Assembly: GCF_030848805.1 (NCBI RefSeq)
Contig: NC_092358.1
Span: forward strand, 5,332,001-5,396,000
Reading direction: 5' to 3'
DNA length: 64,000 bases
Origin: Temnothorax longispinosus
Taxonomy: Eukaryota; Arthropoda; Insecta; Hymenoptera; Formicidae
The notes below the pieces were generated by a model. The model made no database searches. It had not been told where the DNA came from and was given only the letters and a program-made list of their open reading frames with translations. This document shows, in pieces, positions 22,231 to 32,702 of this stretch. Each line of letters opens with the position of its first letter. Positions within the stretch are counted from its first letter, which is position 1. Both the position numbers and the translations under genes were made by a program.

Positions 22231-25200
22231 CTGTGGTTTAATGCAATAGTAAAATATGACAGCCGTATCATGCAATTATGTTCGAATGGATTATCAAAGA
22301 GGAGCTTAAATGCGTCATTCAATTCACATCAGAGTACAATGTATAAATTTTAGCTACGGTTATAATATTCGCAACACAATAATGCTGGTCCTGCATGCAT
22401 TATTCACAATGCATTATAATTTAAGTAATATAATTTCATCGTTTTTCTACGTCATATCTCATTGAATTTGTAATCTCACTCCATACATCGTATTAGCACA
22501 TGCATCCAGTATTCTTCAATCAAATGAGCGAGGTCATCATTTGTCCTACCGCTCCTGTCACAAAAGCTTATTGTTGTAATTGTGCCAACGTTATATTGTT
22601 ACAATTGAATGAACCGTCCTATATCGTTGTAACGAAAGTATATTATTGTGACGGACAAATTAGTTTACTCTCAATTATTACTCGTATCCTAACAAATCCA
22701 TTGACATTTGATAAAGTTTCATTTCTATAAACAATGTGTCAATGTAATAGCGGCGAGACACAAATATATCTTCGTCGTAATTTAAACAAAATCGATCGAC
22801 TCGCTAACGCGAATTTTTTTCCAATTTTTACATCTTTTTCCAATTTTATTGTGTAAAAACTGGGTCACTTTTAATTTCGCATGCCGCGCGAATCGATGGT
22901 TGGACGAAGAAAAAACAACAGCGTGAGATCACAACATTTTTCGCAGCTCGCTAAATTTAATTTCGTGCATGGCATCTCTCCATCCATCGACATACCGTTG
23001 CCCGTACGTATACTCATAAACACCTAAATTACGTACGAAGAGATAGAGAGACAGAAGAGAGAGCTAAAGACCAGGCAAATTTACTACAAACTCGCAAGAC
23101 TCCGCTCGTTGTTAAAACACGTTACTGAATTTTTCAAGGATGTCAAATCGTTCGGACGTTAACCTTTCGTTGTTAATGACAGCTACAATCACTATTGCTG
23201 AGTTCAAATACGACTGCGGAATATAAGAATGGATATAACGCATATTAGTCTTTTGTTAGAAACAAATTTTTCTTGGCGCAAGTTTCAAGAAAGATTATTT
23301 TTAACGACATTATATAGGCTTTAAATTGGCTAAATAATAAAATTAAAATAAAATTATGTTAAATTTGTTTTCACATTGAAAGATAAATGGTGTAAATTTA
23401 TTATTTATTTGCACGTCTAAAGCTCTATATTAGTTATGGCTTATAGCACAAAAATTATGCGTCGACCAACAATATACCAACTTTCTGTCAATTATGAAAC
23501 ATTATATATTCGCTTAAACCATATTAAAGTGACTAATATATTAATTGTGCGCGCAGTTCTCGAAGTAAAGAGATTTTTATCTGTCACGTACTTTAGGCAT
23601 TTCAATATATTTTTAAACTGTCGCTATTCTTTGACTCATGTTTTAATTAATGTAAAGTCGATCTTTACCAATAAAGATTTCATTGATTGCTATTTCTTTC
23701 ATGACTTCTAATTTTTATTGTATAACATGTTGCTTTTAGTATTTAAATCACAAATATTAACTATTTCTCTAATGATAAAAGTTCAATATACCATATACCA
23801 TTTAATTGAAGTAAAATTAACTTGAAATTAATAAATATTGCGGAACGATCTATATTTTATATATTTTATCTGCTTCAGCGACACTCAATTAAAATTTATA
23901 TTAAATATTAAATAAAACATGGAATTTGGCGATATAATTTGGTATTCCAGTTTTTTCATTCGTAAATGGATTACAAATTAATTTTGTCGCTTTTCCCACC
24001 ATCCTTCCTTTCCATAGCAAGAAATCCTGATGAAATTTTAAAAAGTCGGTTTATTAAATATATTATATGTAACCGCTTTTTTTAAATCTCCTTTAAATTA
24101 CGCTCTCGGTAGACGTTTGCCTCCACAATCCGCCTTTCCGGTGTAAGAAAAAAAAAGCGAGACTTTACCCCAAGCGATTTTTACACGCGTATACAACGCC
24201 TCGAGCAAATGCATGCAAATTACAAACTTTAAGACCAGAAAAGCCACCGCGCACCTGCCATTAAATCTCGCCGCGGCGCGGCATACGATCGCGACGAAAC
24301 TCTGCGAGAACTGAAAACTCCTCGAAGGAGGAAATTGTGTTAGCCGTAAAAGCGCATACTTCCTGATACGATCATTAAATACGATGTTGCCAGTCTAGCG
24401 AATCCTACGAAATTCGCTTACTCCAAGCCCCTTTCTTTTCTTTCTTTTCAACAGCATGCAAAACAGCTCTTAAAGGGATCTAAATAGATTCTTCTTCTAA
24501 TAAATAAATATATGATGCGGATAAACGATTTGGCGAAGAGTCGATCTGGCCGAATGTTTGCGAGTGCCACGTTTGACGCTTTTCCGTGCGAAATGTTGAT
24601 CGTGGGATCGATGGATCGAGATACTCGCGGCAAGGAAGACGTACGTTGAACGGCGGATAAAAACGCGAATGGCGTTCCGTTTTTAGACGAGAAGCCCGTC
24701 GTCGTGGAGACGCTCGAGGGGGAGGCTACAGGGAAAGGGCGGTCTGAGACCGTTCAAAGCCACGAAAAGCTCGGAATGTGCGCGCGTCGGCACGAGAAAC
24801 GGCACCGCGAGCGGTGTCTGTTGCATTTTCAGACGCTCCTTTCATGAAGAAATCTTCAGAGTAAAATCCGATTTGGATTGCAAGGCAGAAAAAGTTAAAC
24901 GCGCACGTTTCGACATCCGTGATCGCAATTTGCGGCAGATTGTAAATGCTCGCTATTGAACGCGCGAAAAACTGTGAAATACATGCACATATGGTCCTGA
25001 ACATTTAACTCTATTTTTTTATTGTAATTAATTGTAAAATTAATCGGCAAATTAATATTTGCTCAAAAAAGACACCGATGAACAACGCGATGCATCAAAG
25101 ACGATATCAAGTTTGTTTTTTTTTTTTGTATAAAATATATAATTTTATTATTATCAATTGAGATTGAATATATCGTATATGTTGCAATTTATGAAAGATT

Positions 25201-25239
25201 AATTGCGCCGCGCATCCGTTGCTACAAACATCTCAATTG
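22231..25239. other. Long AT-rich noncoding stretch
   Basis: Mostly AT-rich, with a CpG-richer part at about 24100-24980. Plus-strand frames at 22500-22730 and 23436-23711 are protein-like in composition but lack start context or splice borders. The minus-strand frame at 24726-25004 starts at ATG and ends in Ala/Arg-rich CpG sequence. I call none of these. Confidence 0.55.
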
Positions 25240-25334
25240 GTAATGCGACACTTTCTAACCATTAGGCTAGAGATTTAGCATCATCCGGTTAGGATTCAGC
25301 TGGATTTAGTCCGTGCGTTGGTTCGCGCACGGAC
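25240..25334 (-). other. Weak tRNA-like patch and adjacent hairpin
   Basis: Read on the minus strand, about 25280-25255 gives CTCTAGCCTAATGGTTAGA. This resembles a tRNA D arm and pol III A box, with a 4-bp TCTA/TAGA stem. The downstream anticodon and T arms do not fold, so it is no functional tRNA; it may be a decayed tRNA-derived SINE head. On the plus strand GGTTAGGATTCAGC (25288-25301) also resembles part of a tRNA-Glu. A perfect 9-bp hairpin follows (GTCCGTGCG/CGCACGGAC, 25309-25334, loop TTGGTTCG). Confidence 0.3.
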
Positions 25335-26413
25335 AAATATAGGATACACATATCCGCGAGCGGTCGCAAAACATATTTAATCGCGCTGGACACATATAAA
25401 TCGGCCGGCCGACGTTCGAGGCTGCCGGTCCCGGAAGAGAGACGACGGGGTCCCTCTATTCTTAGCGGCCGTCTCCTCGCAACTTTGTCCCGCCTCGCCA
25501 TCGTCGTCATCGTCGGCCGTCCCAACGGTATCGGCCGTAATTGCGGAAACTTGAAGCAAATAATTAAACGCGCTTGTAATAAAAGCCTAATTGCTGGAAT
25601 CGCGTGCGCTAAGTGTCGCGTCAAAACGCGTTGAACGTGCCACGATGTCCGACACGACCGACGAGAAGATCGGCTCGCGTGTTCATGCGAGATTAAACAT
25701 CAGCTCGGCTAACAACTCCGCGGTATCTCGGTCATCGGTGGATCGCCGCACAACGGAACGTATGGGAGAAGCTGTCCCAAGAGACAGGTCAACGATACCC
25801 TCGAGTAATTTAATCTCTTATTTAGAATATTGTACTTTTTCAACCCTCTCGCGTGCGCCGCCGATTTTCGATAACGATATACAAATACGCTAACATAGTT
25901 CGTGTAATTTTTATATAAATTTTATTATCATTATTATTGCACGTATAAGAGATAAACACTTCCAGTTTTTCTCTCTCCGTTGTATCATTAACAATTTAGA
26001 TTAATGTGACATGTAAAGTCTTCAATTTTATGCCTGTAGTTTGCTGTAATATTGGAAAGAAAGCCGGATGCTGCAGCGAAGATTTAACTTCGCGGATGCT
26101 TGACGGAATATCTGGAGGGGGGAAAGTGCGGTACACCGATTTAATCGTCGATCGATAATCACGCCGGACGCGAGTGTCCAAGGGAACATGGCGCGCGTAT
26201 TCGGAGACAAACGGCGGGGCCCCTTCCTCTCGGGGGCCGCGACAGCCCTTTAGCCGCGCGTCTATTCCTGGTATAGCCCCCGGACGTCGGCACGTCCGCC
26301 GTTTGGACGTCCGCCTCGCGTGGCAAGACATCTCCGCCGTATTTTCCGCCAATTAGACGCGTCGCGGTGTCCGACAGGTATATCCCGGTAGCTTGGTCGT
26401 TAGTAACGAAGCA
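25335..26413. other. Noncoding stretch, CpG-rich
   Basis: CpG-rich at 25380-25860 and 26090-26460, separated by AT-rich sequence. Several overlapping opposite-strand frames reflect composition. A small hairpin GGACGT/ACGTCC lies at 26282-26297 and its arm is repeated at about 26306. No gene called. Confidence 0.55.
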
Positions 26414-26460
26414 CGTCGTCGTCTTCGCCGTCGCCGTCGTCGTCGTCGTCGTTGTTGTTG
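26414..26460. repeat. (GTC)n/(GTT)n trinucleotide repeat
   Basis: Imperfect GTC/GCC units ending in a pure GTC run and three GTT. In one plus frame it reads as a Val run, so the frame at 26367-26573 is a repeat artefact. Confidence 0.92.
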
Positions 26461-26636
26461 AGGGGCATCGGTTTCGTCGTCATTGCCGTCGCATTAAAGC
26501 GGCTCGCATGGCGAGGCGCGTCAATTTTAAGGATATATCTCGGAAACTAGCGCTTCATTACCTATCTAATTAGTTACTTGACGAGTTTCTAAAATTACAT
26601 CGGGATATTTTTATATGTGAGAATTTTATCGATACT

Positions 26637-26751
26637 GGAGCCCTATTCTCGAATCGTTTTCATGAAACTTGCATGCGAAATTCAATGCTTTTCAAATAGA
26701 AAGTCGCATACGAAAATGTCATTAGGGCAGGCTCGAGAATATGGTCCCTGA
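26637..26751. mobile_element. Fold-back element, MITE-like
   Basis: An imperfect palindrome of about 115 bases. Matching parts of the arms are TATTCTCGA (26644-26652) with TCGAGAATA (26733-26741), and GCATGCGA (26671-26678) with TCGCATAC (26704-26711). The bases between these blocks also match partly and spacing is nearly equal (18 and 21 bases). It is too short to encode a transposase. No target-site duplication is clear, so class is unassigned. The minus-strand open frame crossing it (26660-26923) is probably incidental. Confidence 0.55.
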
Positions 26752-28571
26752 ACGTTAAAATAGATGACATTTCCATCAGGATACAGTGAAGCGTTATAGT
26801 TAAAGAACTTTTAACATTAATCTGTTCAGAAACGAGAATATTAAATACATATTGTGCAAATATGTACATTAAAAGTGTAGCCGTGTATGCACAATAAAAC
26901 AACTCCGGAAATATTCTTTGCAAATATTGTTCTTATAAATAAAGAAGACAGGCAAGGAAGAGAAGATAAAAAAAAAACTCGCTAGCTTATGTGCTTATCG
27001 AAATTCTATCTATATAAGTTCTATCTCGTAGTTTTCTAAAAAATATTTCTAGTCCTTTTTACGGTAGGTATCGTTAAGATAGAACCTTTTAAGATAGGTT
27101 CAATTAAGTTAATAGCGATGCCGCTCGTGCGGTTTCGGCGGTCTGGCCGTGTCTTTATCTACTTTGCCTAACCCCGTTAACGGGACGGTGCGTTTATGCT
27201 TTGGCAACCAGCGCGAGCGTATACGTAGCGCGCGCGTGCATCTCTTTCTCCATTTAAGTACATACGTGGTATACGCTTTAGTACGCTTGTATATATGCGT
27301 GCGGGCGTAATGCGATTGCATCTGCCTGCCTACGTGCGGATATACCGTGCTGTTAGTGTGTATTGACTTTGTCCGGTGTGGTTTGTACGCCAGTCGGAGA
27401 ACTACCGCGATGTATACGTATATACTCGTATGCGGGTATTATGCATATCGGGTGTCTCGAGATTCACCGCAGACTGTTGCAGCGTCGCAACGTATCTGAA
27501 ATTTCGTGGATTGTAATTAAAGGGCTCGGGGACAGGACCCAGAATAACTTCTTAGCTCGCAAGATTATAACATTGCACGAGAGATCTCACGTGTGACTGT
27601 CTTGCATAATGAAAATGACTATCGTCATTGTAAAACTTTGTCATCGTGTTGGCGACACAATTTATAGCGGCTTGAGTTTACTGAAAATAAATAATACTAA
27701 TACGCGAAAAGTTTTTTTCTGCACGAGCAGTGCGTCGCGCTATAAGTAATCGTAATGCAGGCGCTCGTAAATGCATTTTATTATGTCATACGTTGCGCGT
27801 CATGACTCGATTGTTATCGGTGCTTAAAACAAAACCTCGAACTCCACTTCTGCGATGCTGTAAATTGCATTTTTACATCGCGATAACCGGCTGAGTTACG
27901 GTGCCATTTTCACGAGCAGACCGGATTCATGGAGATCACATAAAAAGTCGCATTCGGAAATTATCGTTTAACTTCCCTCCGATTCGTTTGCGATTACATG
28001 TATTATTTTGCTTTATAATATTTTATATTAATAAGTGCTTACATTAATCATTTTCTTGTATATATTGTACTCTATATTATTTTTAATAATATAAAAGATT
28101 ATAAAGAAATTATTGGATAGCTTTGTAATTTTTAGCGCAACGTATAAAACCGTGTGAGTAAAATTGAAGTTTTTCACTTTCAGTCGCGTGTAAGATAAAA
28201 ATTATTGTTTTCATTTTACATTTCGAACAAAGTACATAAAAATTTACGTTATCTTAATTTTTAAACATCAAGTCATAAAGAGATATTTGCAAAGTGTGAG
28301 CTTGGGACTGAAGGAAAGCGTTCACTTTTGACCTGAGGGAAAAATTGAGATCGCAAACTCACCGCGCTGACGCGACGCTGGGTTCTTAACACAAAGCGTG
28401 GGGACAGCCGCGCCGAGACCGACGGCTGACGGTAAGACGCAACGCAAACGTACCACGGCTGCGGGCGGCTGCACGGGAAATTCGGCCGACGTGTCACATC
28501 TAACGTACCGTTAATGGAGGCGCTTGTTACGACGGCAACACGAGGCGAGGCCTGGCGGGGGGGCTTTCACG
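26752..28571. other. Noncoding stretch
   Basis: AT-rich to about 27100, CpG-rich at 27110-27600, AT-rich again to 28260, then strongly CpG-rich. Candidate donors lie in the last block: GACG|GTAAGA on the plus strand (about 28430) and GCGCG|GTGAGT on the minus strand (about 28350). No matching exons were convincing. The GC-rich block could be a promoter-type CpG region, but this is not shown. Confidence 0.5.
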
Positions 28572-29075
28572 ATGCTGAAACGCGACGTTGGCGGTGCTCG
28601 AAACGCGCCTTGTCGTGGGCGGTTCCGCGGAACGGTCCCGTCGTCCGTGAAGGTCCTTGTGCGTCTGCCACAGGAAACGGTCGTCAACCGAGGGAGGGGG
28701 GGAAGGGAGGAATCGCGCCCGTTATCCCGGGACCGTTCGTCACTGTATGCGATTCCGTCGACGAGCCCGCTCCTTGATCCGCGCCGCGTGTACATGTTAG
28801 TAGTCCGGCTCGATAATGTATCGGGCCTTAGCATCATCGGATTACCCGCACGAGTCGGACTACCGCTGCGACTACTACTGGTAACCCTAATTGCGCGCCG
28901 GCGAACACCGCACGAGGACGTTTACCAGCAACTCGGCCCGCTAATTGGGAACGCCTGTCCGCCGATATTCGAGATCATGCGCGCGATGGACGATGCGTGC
29001 GCCAGCGAGTATTCGACGAAACGCTGTAGATTTGTAGAATACTCCAAGAAACATAAAGATGTTGGTCTTTGTTAA
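28572..29075 (+). CDS. Open frame of 167 codons in CpG-rich block
   Basis: ATG at 28572 (CACGATGC) starts a frame ending at TAA 29073-29075, four bases before the mobile element at 29079. The N-terminal half is Arg/Gly-rich (MLKRDVGGARNAPCRGRFRG) with G-runs in the DNA. The middle has a hydrophobic patch (GLPLRLLLVTLIA), and the C-terminal 60 residues look more protein-like (IFEIMRAMDDACASEYS, then Lys-rich). A 108-codon frame covers part of the opposite strand, which is typical of GC-rich chance frames. No family recognised. Confidence 0.2.
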   Translation: MLKRDVGGARNAPCRGRFRGTVPSSVKVLVRLPQETVVNRGRGGREESRPLSRDRSSLYAIPSTSPLLDPRRVYMLVVRLDNVSGLSIIGLPARVGLPLRLLLVTLIARRRTPHEDVYQQLGPLIGNACPPIFEIMRAMDDACASEYSTKRCRFVEYSKKHKDVGLC

Positions 29076-29078
29076 GAC

Positions 29079-29278
29079 TTAAGGTAAATGTACCAACGCC
29101 GGGACACTTAAGACCTATGTCTGGACACCTTTATCATTTTAGTTTTCAAATAAGTAACGCGAATTAAAATCAAAGATAAAAATATGATACAAGAAAAATA
29201 TTTTTATCTTTGATTCTTTGATTTTAATTCGCGTTATAACTTATTTAAGAACTAAAATGATAAAAACATTTACCTTAA
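29079..29278. mobile_element. TTAA-flanked inverted-repeat element (MITE)
   Basis: TTAA at 29079-29082 and 29275-29278 flank a sequence starting GGTAAATGT and ending ACATTTACC. The inner arms pair over about 55 bases: 29131-29185 with 29198-29265, around a 12-base loop. The left arm has about 39 bases (including GGGACACTTAAGACC) absent from the right; the right arm has an extra 8-base copy of TTTGATTC-like sequence. There is no coding capacity. Perfect TTAA duplications and short exact termini suggest a piggyBac-type non-autonomous element. A 9-bp direct repeat AAGACTTAA (29074-29082 and 29278-29286) is an alternative duplication but fits the termini less well. Confidence 0.75.
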
Positions 29279-29759
29279 AGACTTAAAATATTGACTGCGA
29301 TTTAAAAAAAGTTGCAGAATACTCTTTAAAAAGAAGTAAAAAGTTAAAATTGTATATTAAAATTTTACATATATTTGAGTATAATTCCGGCTTATTAACG
29401 ATACTGATGATATTTAAGAGCAAATACCTCAAAATACGAAATATTGTAAAAATAAATGGTCAAAATAAAGGATATACTATTAATCTGTATTTTCACTTTG
29501 CTGAAACATGTGCTTTTTTGTGTTTTATCTTCTCTTTTATTTTTATATTTATTTCATTTTTCTTTATAATTCAGTATTATGAAATAAAACATTCGAATGA
29601 ATGTCCATCGTCTATATGTATCTATATGTAATATATTTTGAACTGTTAAACTGATACGGATTGCGATAAACTTAATTTATCATCGATATCGCATTTAATG
29701 CGTAATTTAATTCAAGTAATTACATTTAACTCAATCTGTTTTCCTTCTTTCTGTTCTAG
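29279..29759. other. AT-rich noncoding stretch ending in splice acceptor
   Basis: AT-rich. The plus-strand frame at 29350-29631 is Ile/Phe/Lys-rich and unsupported. The last 25 bases form a strong polypyrimidine tract and acceptor (TTCCTTCTTTCTGTTCTAG, ending 29759). Confidence 0.5.
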
Positions 29760-29879
29760 GTAGGTGTTCTATAATCTAGAAAGGAACTACGCGCGAATCG
29801 CTACGAGTTAGTTAACCCAAATTCTTGGTGCAACCGGATCTAAGGAATGGCTGGACCACGAACATAGAGACATCAAAGC
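29760..29879 (+). ncRNA. Candidate noncoding or UTR exon
   Basis: 120 bases between one of the best acceptors in the window (CTTCTTTCTGTTCTAG) and a donor AAAGC|GTGAGT at 29879/29880. All three frames stop within the first 20 bases, so it cannot be an internal coding exon. It could be a 5' UTR exon or part of a long noncoding RNA. It contains one well-placed ATG (GGAATGGCT) that reads only six codons before TAG. The segment is GC-richer than both flanks, as exons often are in AT-rich insect DNA. The C before the donor is a weak point. Confidence 0.35.
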
Positions 29880-30770
29880 GTGAGTCTGGTCAATCCGCCA
29901 TTTGCAATCAATCTATATATGTATTTCAGTCAAATAAAATATCTGTAAGATCCTGCTTCCTTTAACGTGTAAAAATTAAATAGTATTGACTGATGTACCA
30001 ACAAATAACAATTATATCGTGTCTGCAAATTAAAAATAGATCTCTATTTTCTTATCGAAATCGATCGAAGCAATGACACACGTTATGTGTCACATTAGAC
30101 TTTGTTGTCAGACCCCGATTTGAACAGTTTTTCTCTTACTGAAGTTTTTCTAAAGATATCATCTAGGTGCACAAATGTCGATAAAGCTGAATATATCGTT
30201 CAGACAGATGTAAATTCAAATTAATTTCTCAAAGGTTGAGAATCATAAGTAATTTTTGAAATAAATCTATATGGATAAATCGAGTATGTTGAAATATATG
30301 TATTTAACAATAAGATAGATAAGATTATTTATATAATTTTCACTGTATATAATAGATATTTTATTTCTAAAAATTCTAAATAATCACAATAATTTATTAT
30401 TAATTTTTACTGCTAGTCCGCAGTAAGTTTTTTATTTTAATTCGCCTGTATATTGTAACATAATATTATTTTATCTTGTTAATTTTGTGCAACGGTATAA
30501 ATATATCTATTTAAAATTTAAACTAATAATTTAAATTTTTTAAAACATTTTTATTTCTCTGGCACAGATTTTTTAAAATCTGCTTTTCTTCAATCAACAT
30601 GTTAAACTAGATTACCGTACATTAAACTGTAATCCAGGCAAAAATAAAAAATATACTAATCCGATTTTGATAAATAATAATTATTAATGTGCTAAATCTA
30701 AGTTTTCTTAATGTCGATTGGCGCGAGCCGCAAGTAGCAAAATTAACTCTTTCCTCCCCAAAGTCCCATC
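29880..30770. other. AT-rich noncoding stretch
   Basis: Very AT-rich. It holds an 8-bp hairpin CAGATTTT/AAAATCTG at 30565-30582 and otherwise only A/T runs. It becomes more mixed from 30700, ahead of the TATA-like sequence. Confidence 0.6.
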
Positions 30771-30806
30771 TATAAGTTATAGAAACTATCTAATCGCTAA
30801 TCAGAG
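30771..30806 (+). promoter_or_regulatory. Candidate TATA box and initiator
   Basis: TATAAGTT at 30771 is followed by TCAGAG at 30801-30806. With the A at 30803 as +1, the TATA starts at -32, close to the usual arthropod spacing of about 30. The ATG of the candidate membrane protein is 58 bases further on. TCAGAG is an imperfect match to the arthropod TCAGT initiator. In AT-rich DNA such pairs arise by chance. Confidence 0.3.
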
Positions 30807-30860
30807 AGTAATTAACGGAGTTAATTCTCGAAGTATCACGGACGGAGTGTCTCCTTTCGA

Positions 30861-31202
30861 ATGAACTTCAGTTCCTCCTATTGTCATATTGCACTCAACT
30901 ACTCGTGCCGTTTTCGAATAGCGCATCGAAATCATCAGATTACTCGATTCAATTGGAATCCTCGAGTCGATCAGTATATATGCCTAATTGCTGCTACGAG
31001 TTCTACCGAGACGTCTGCAGACACAGTTAACGATGTAATCGACACTTACGCGATACTGGTTTATATTCTCATCGCGCTTTTAGCGCTAAATGTACTTTTG
31101 ATTGCAACTTTCGCATCGTACGAAAGAAAAACGGTTTTGTGTTCGAGTCACGCGAACGAATTGCAGTCTTCCTTCAACAAAGCCCCACGCGACACGTTAT
31201 AA
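30861..31202 (+). CDS. Candidate small single-pass membrane protein (113 aa)
   Basis: ATG at 30861 (TCGAATGAAC) opens a 113-codon frame ending TAA at 31200-31202. Residues 1-62 are polar, with two N-x-S sequons (N2, N13) and a Ser/Thr/Asp-rich part (ATSSTETSADTVNDVIDTY). Residues about 64-86 form a clear membrane segment (AILVYILIALLALNVLLIA), followed by a short basic and polar tail (ERK...PRDTL). No N-terminal signal peptide is evident, so the topology is open. A TATA/initiator pair lies upstream at suitable spacing. No family recognised. It could instead be the terminal exon of a larger membrane protein, using one of several AG sites near 31005-31026. Chance cannot be excluded. Confidence 0.33.
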   Translation: MNFSSSYCHIALNYSCRFRIAHRNHQITRFNWNPRVDQYICLIAATSSTETSADTVNDVIDTYAILVYILIALLALNVLLIATFASYERKTVLCSSHANELQSSFNKAPRDTL

Positions 31203-31622
31203 TGATTTAGCGAAGTGTTTCAACGTTTTCCACGTGCCACGCTTTGTGATATCAAATATCTTTGATGCGCGTTCCATTCGAGACGTGTGCTAGGCGAACT
31301 ACGTCTTAATGGGTCGTCGAGTTACCTTATCAGATGAGCCTTACGCCGACGTCAACATCTATCTACTGCACTGCCACTGTCCTTTGTACGTACCTCGTGC
31401 ATCGTCATTGCGTCAAAGAGAAATAACACAGCAACTGTTTCGCTACACTTCTCTGTCATAAAGAAACATGCTCTAATTATCCACGCGATTATACATCTCG
31501 GAGTTGCGTATACGTATTTTAAAAATTCAAAATATATGTATCAAAATTCTTAGAAGAAAATTAATGTTTTTGCCAATGTGACGAAAAATAAGCATACATG
31601 ACTATTTTACATCAATCATATA
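31203..31622. other. Noncoding stretch
   Basis: Mixed composition, AT-rich towards the end. No AATAAA is close behind the stop at 31202. It ends with the TA that flanks the mobile element at 31623. Confidence 0.5.
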
Positions 31623-31893
31623 CAATAGACCCACATAGGTTCATATAACATGGATTCGTATAACACGACAGAAAAATTTTAATATCTGTTTATTTTAACG
31701 TGAAATAAAAAATATTTTACTGTTACATCTTTAATATTCATTTTACATTTTTTTAAAATATAAACCCTTGCATCTTTTTTATAAATAATGTGTTTCCATA
31801 TACATGTACATAATCCATATGTTATATATTCTATGTTGTATGCTTGTATAACACGGATTCATATAACGGAACGCATCCCCTGGGGGTCTACTG
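31623..31893. mobile_element. TA-flanked 271-bp inverted-repeat element (MITE)
   Basis: Termini CAATAGACCC (31623) and GGGTCTACTG (ending 31893) are inverted repeats with one mismatch. Each is bordered by TA (31621-31622 and 31894-31895). Near each end lies a similar direct sequence: TATAACATGGATTCGTATAAC on the left and TATAACACGGATTCATATAAC on the right. The centre is AT-rich and non-coding. CAGTAGACCC-type ends with TA duplication fit the Tc1/mariner/pogo group, where a non-autonomous relative seems likely. This assignment is from family knowledge, not a search. Confidence 0.7.
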
Positions 31894-32640
31894 TATTATA
31901 ATTATTTATTGTTTTTAACATAATATATTATAATTAATTATTGATATGTAAAAAATATAATTATACATATATACTACTAGATATATTATGTCAGATTAAT
32001 ATAACGTTCGCATAAATCTCATAAAAATGTTTTTTTTTTATTGGCGTAATTAATGATAATAAACGATTTATTCATACAGCCAGAAGATTAGGACATGTGA
32101 GTACCTCGAAAAACGATTTACCCTTCAATTCTCGATTACATTTTTTAATACCGCTGAAAATCTCACGCGGCGCGAGATTTCAACGAGTACCATGAAGGTA
32201 ACGTTCATAGATCCACACAACGTGAAAGGAACTCTCGCAGTAGTACCGCGGTGTTACACGAGCGGCTCGATCGGGTGAAAAGCCCTCGAAAACTCCCGGA
32301 ATGGTGTGCTCGCGATGGGATCGTACGTATACCCGACGTCACTTGCAATCCGCTCGGGAGCAGCGGCGCGTTCGCGAGAGCGGATAAACAATGACACGAT
32401 AAATCTCGCCCACTTTCCGTTTCCGTCCCGTACGCCGCCGTTCCGTGCCGGTGAGGAGCCGCGAGAGGAAAAAGGAGGGAATGAAGCAATTAAAAAGTGG
32501 GGTTCGCCTCGAGAGGGCTTGTTACGACCGCGCCCGCACATTTATCATTTTTCTGCCGGACCCTCGGAAGCGTCCGGCGAAATCTCCGAGGCATCCGTGC
32601 CGAACTCTCTGGTCCACTCTGTCGGTTGAGCCCCCTCTCT
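31894..32640. other. Noncoding stretch, AT-rich then CpG-rich
   Basis: 31900-32040 is AT-rich. An acceptor (ATTCATACAG, ending 32079) and donor (CAT|GTGAGT at 32096/32097) enclose only 17 bases, a possible but unsupported microexon. From 32160 the sequence is CpG-rich, with overlapping frames on both strands up to the C-run at 32641. Confidence 0.5.

Positions 32641-32700
<60 letters not shown>
32641..32700. repeat. C10 run and (TC)23 microsatellite
   Basis: Ten C (32641-32650) followed by perfect (TC)23 (32651-32696) and a short pyrimidine tail. Frames through it on either strand, Ser/Leu on plus and Arg/Glu on minus, are artefacts. Confidence 0.98.

Positions 32701-32702
<2 letters not shown>

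Noticed and set aside
28511..28837. 108-codon minus-strand frame
   Set aside because: Opposes a longer plus-strand frame; Arg/Ser/Pro-rich; CpG-rich composition explains it.
32080..32096. 17-base segment between an acceptor and a GTGAGT donor
   Set aside because: A microexon is possible, but such pairs arise by chance and nothing else supports it.
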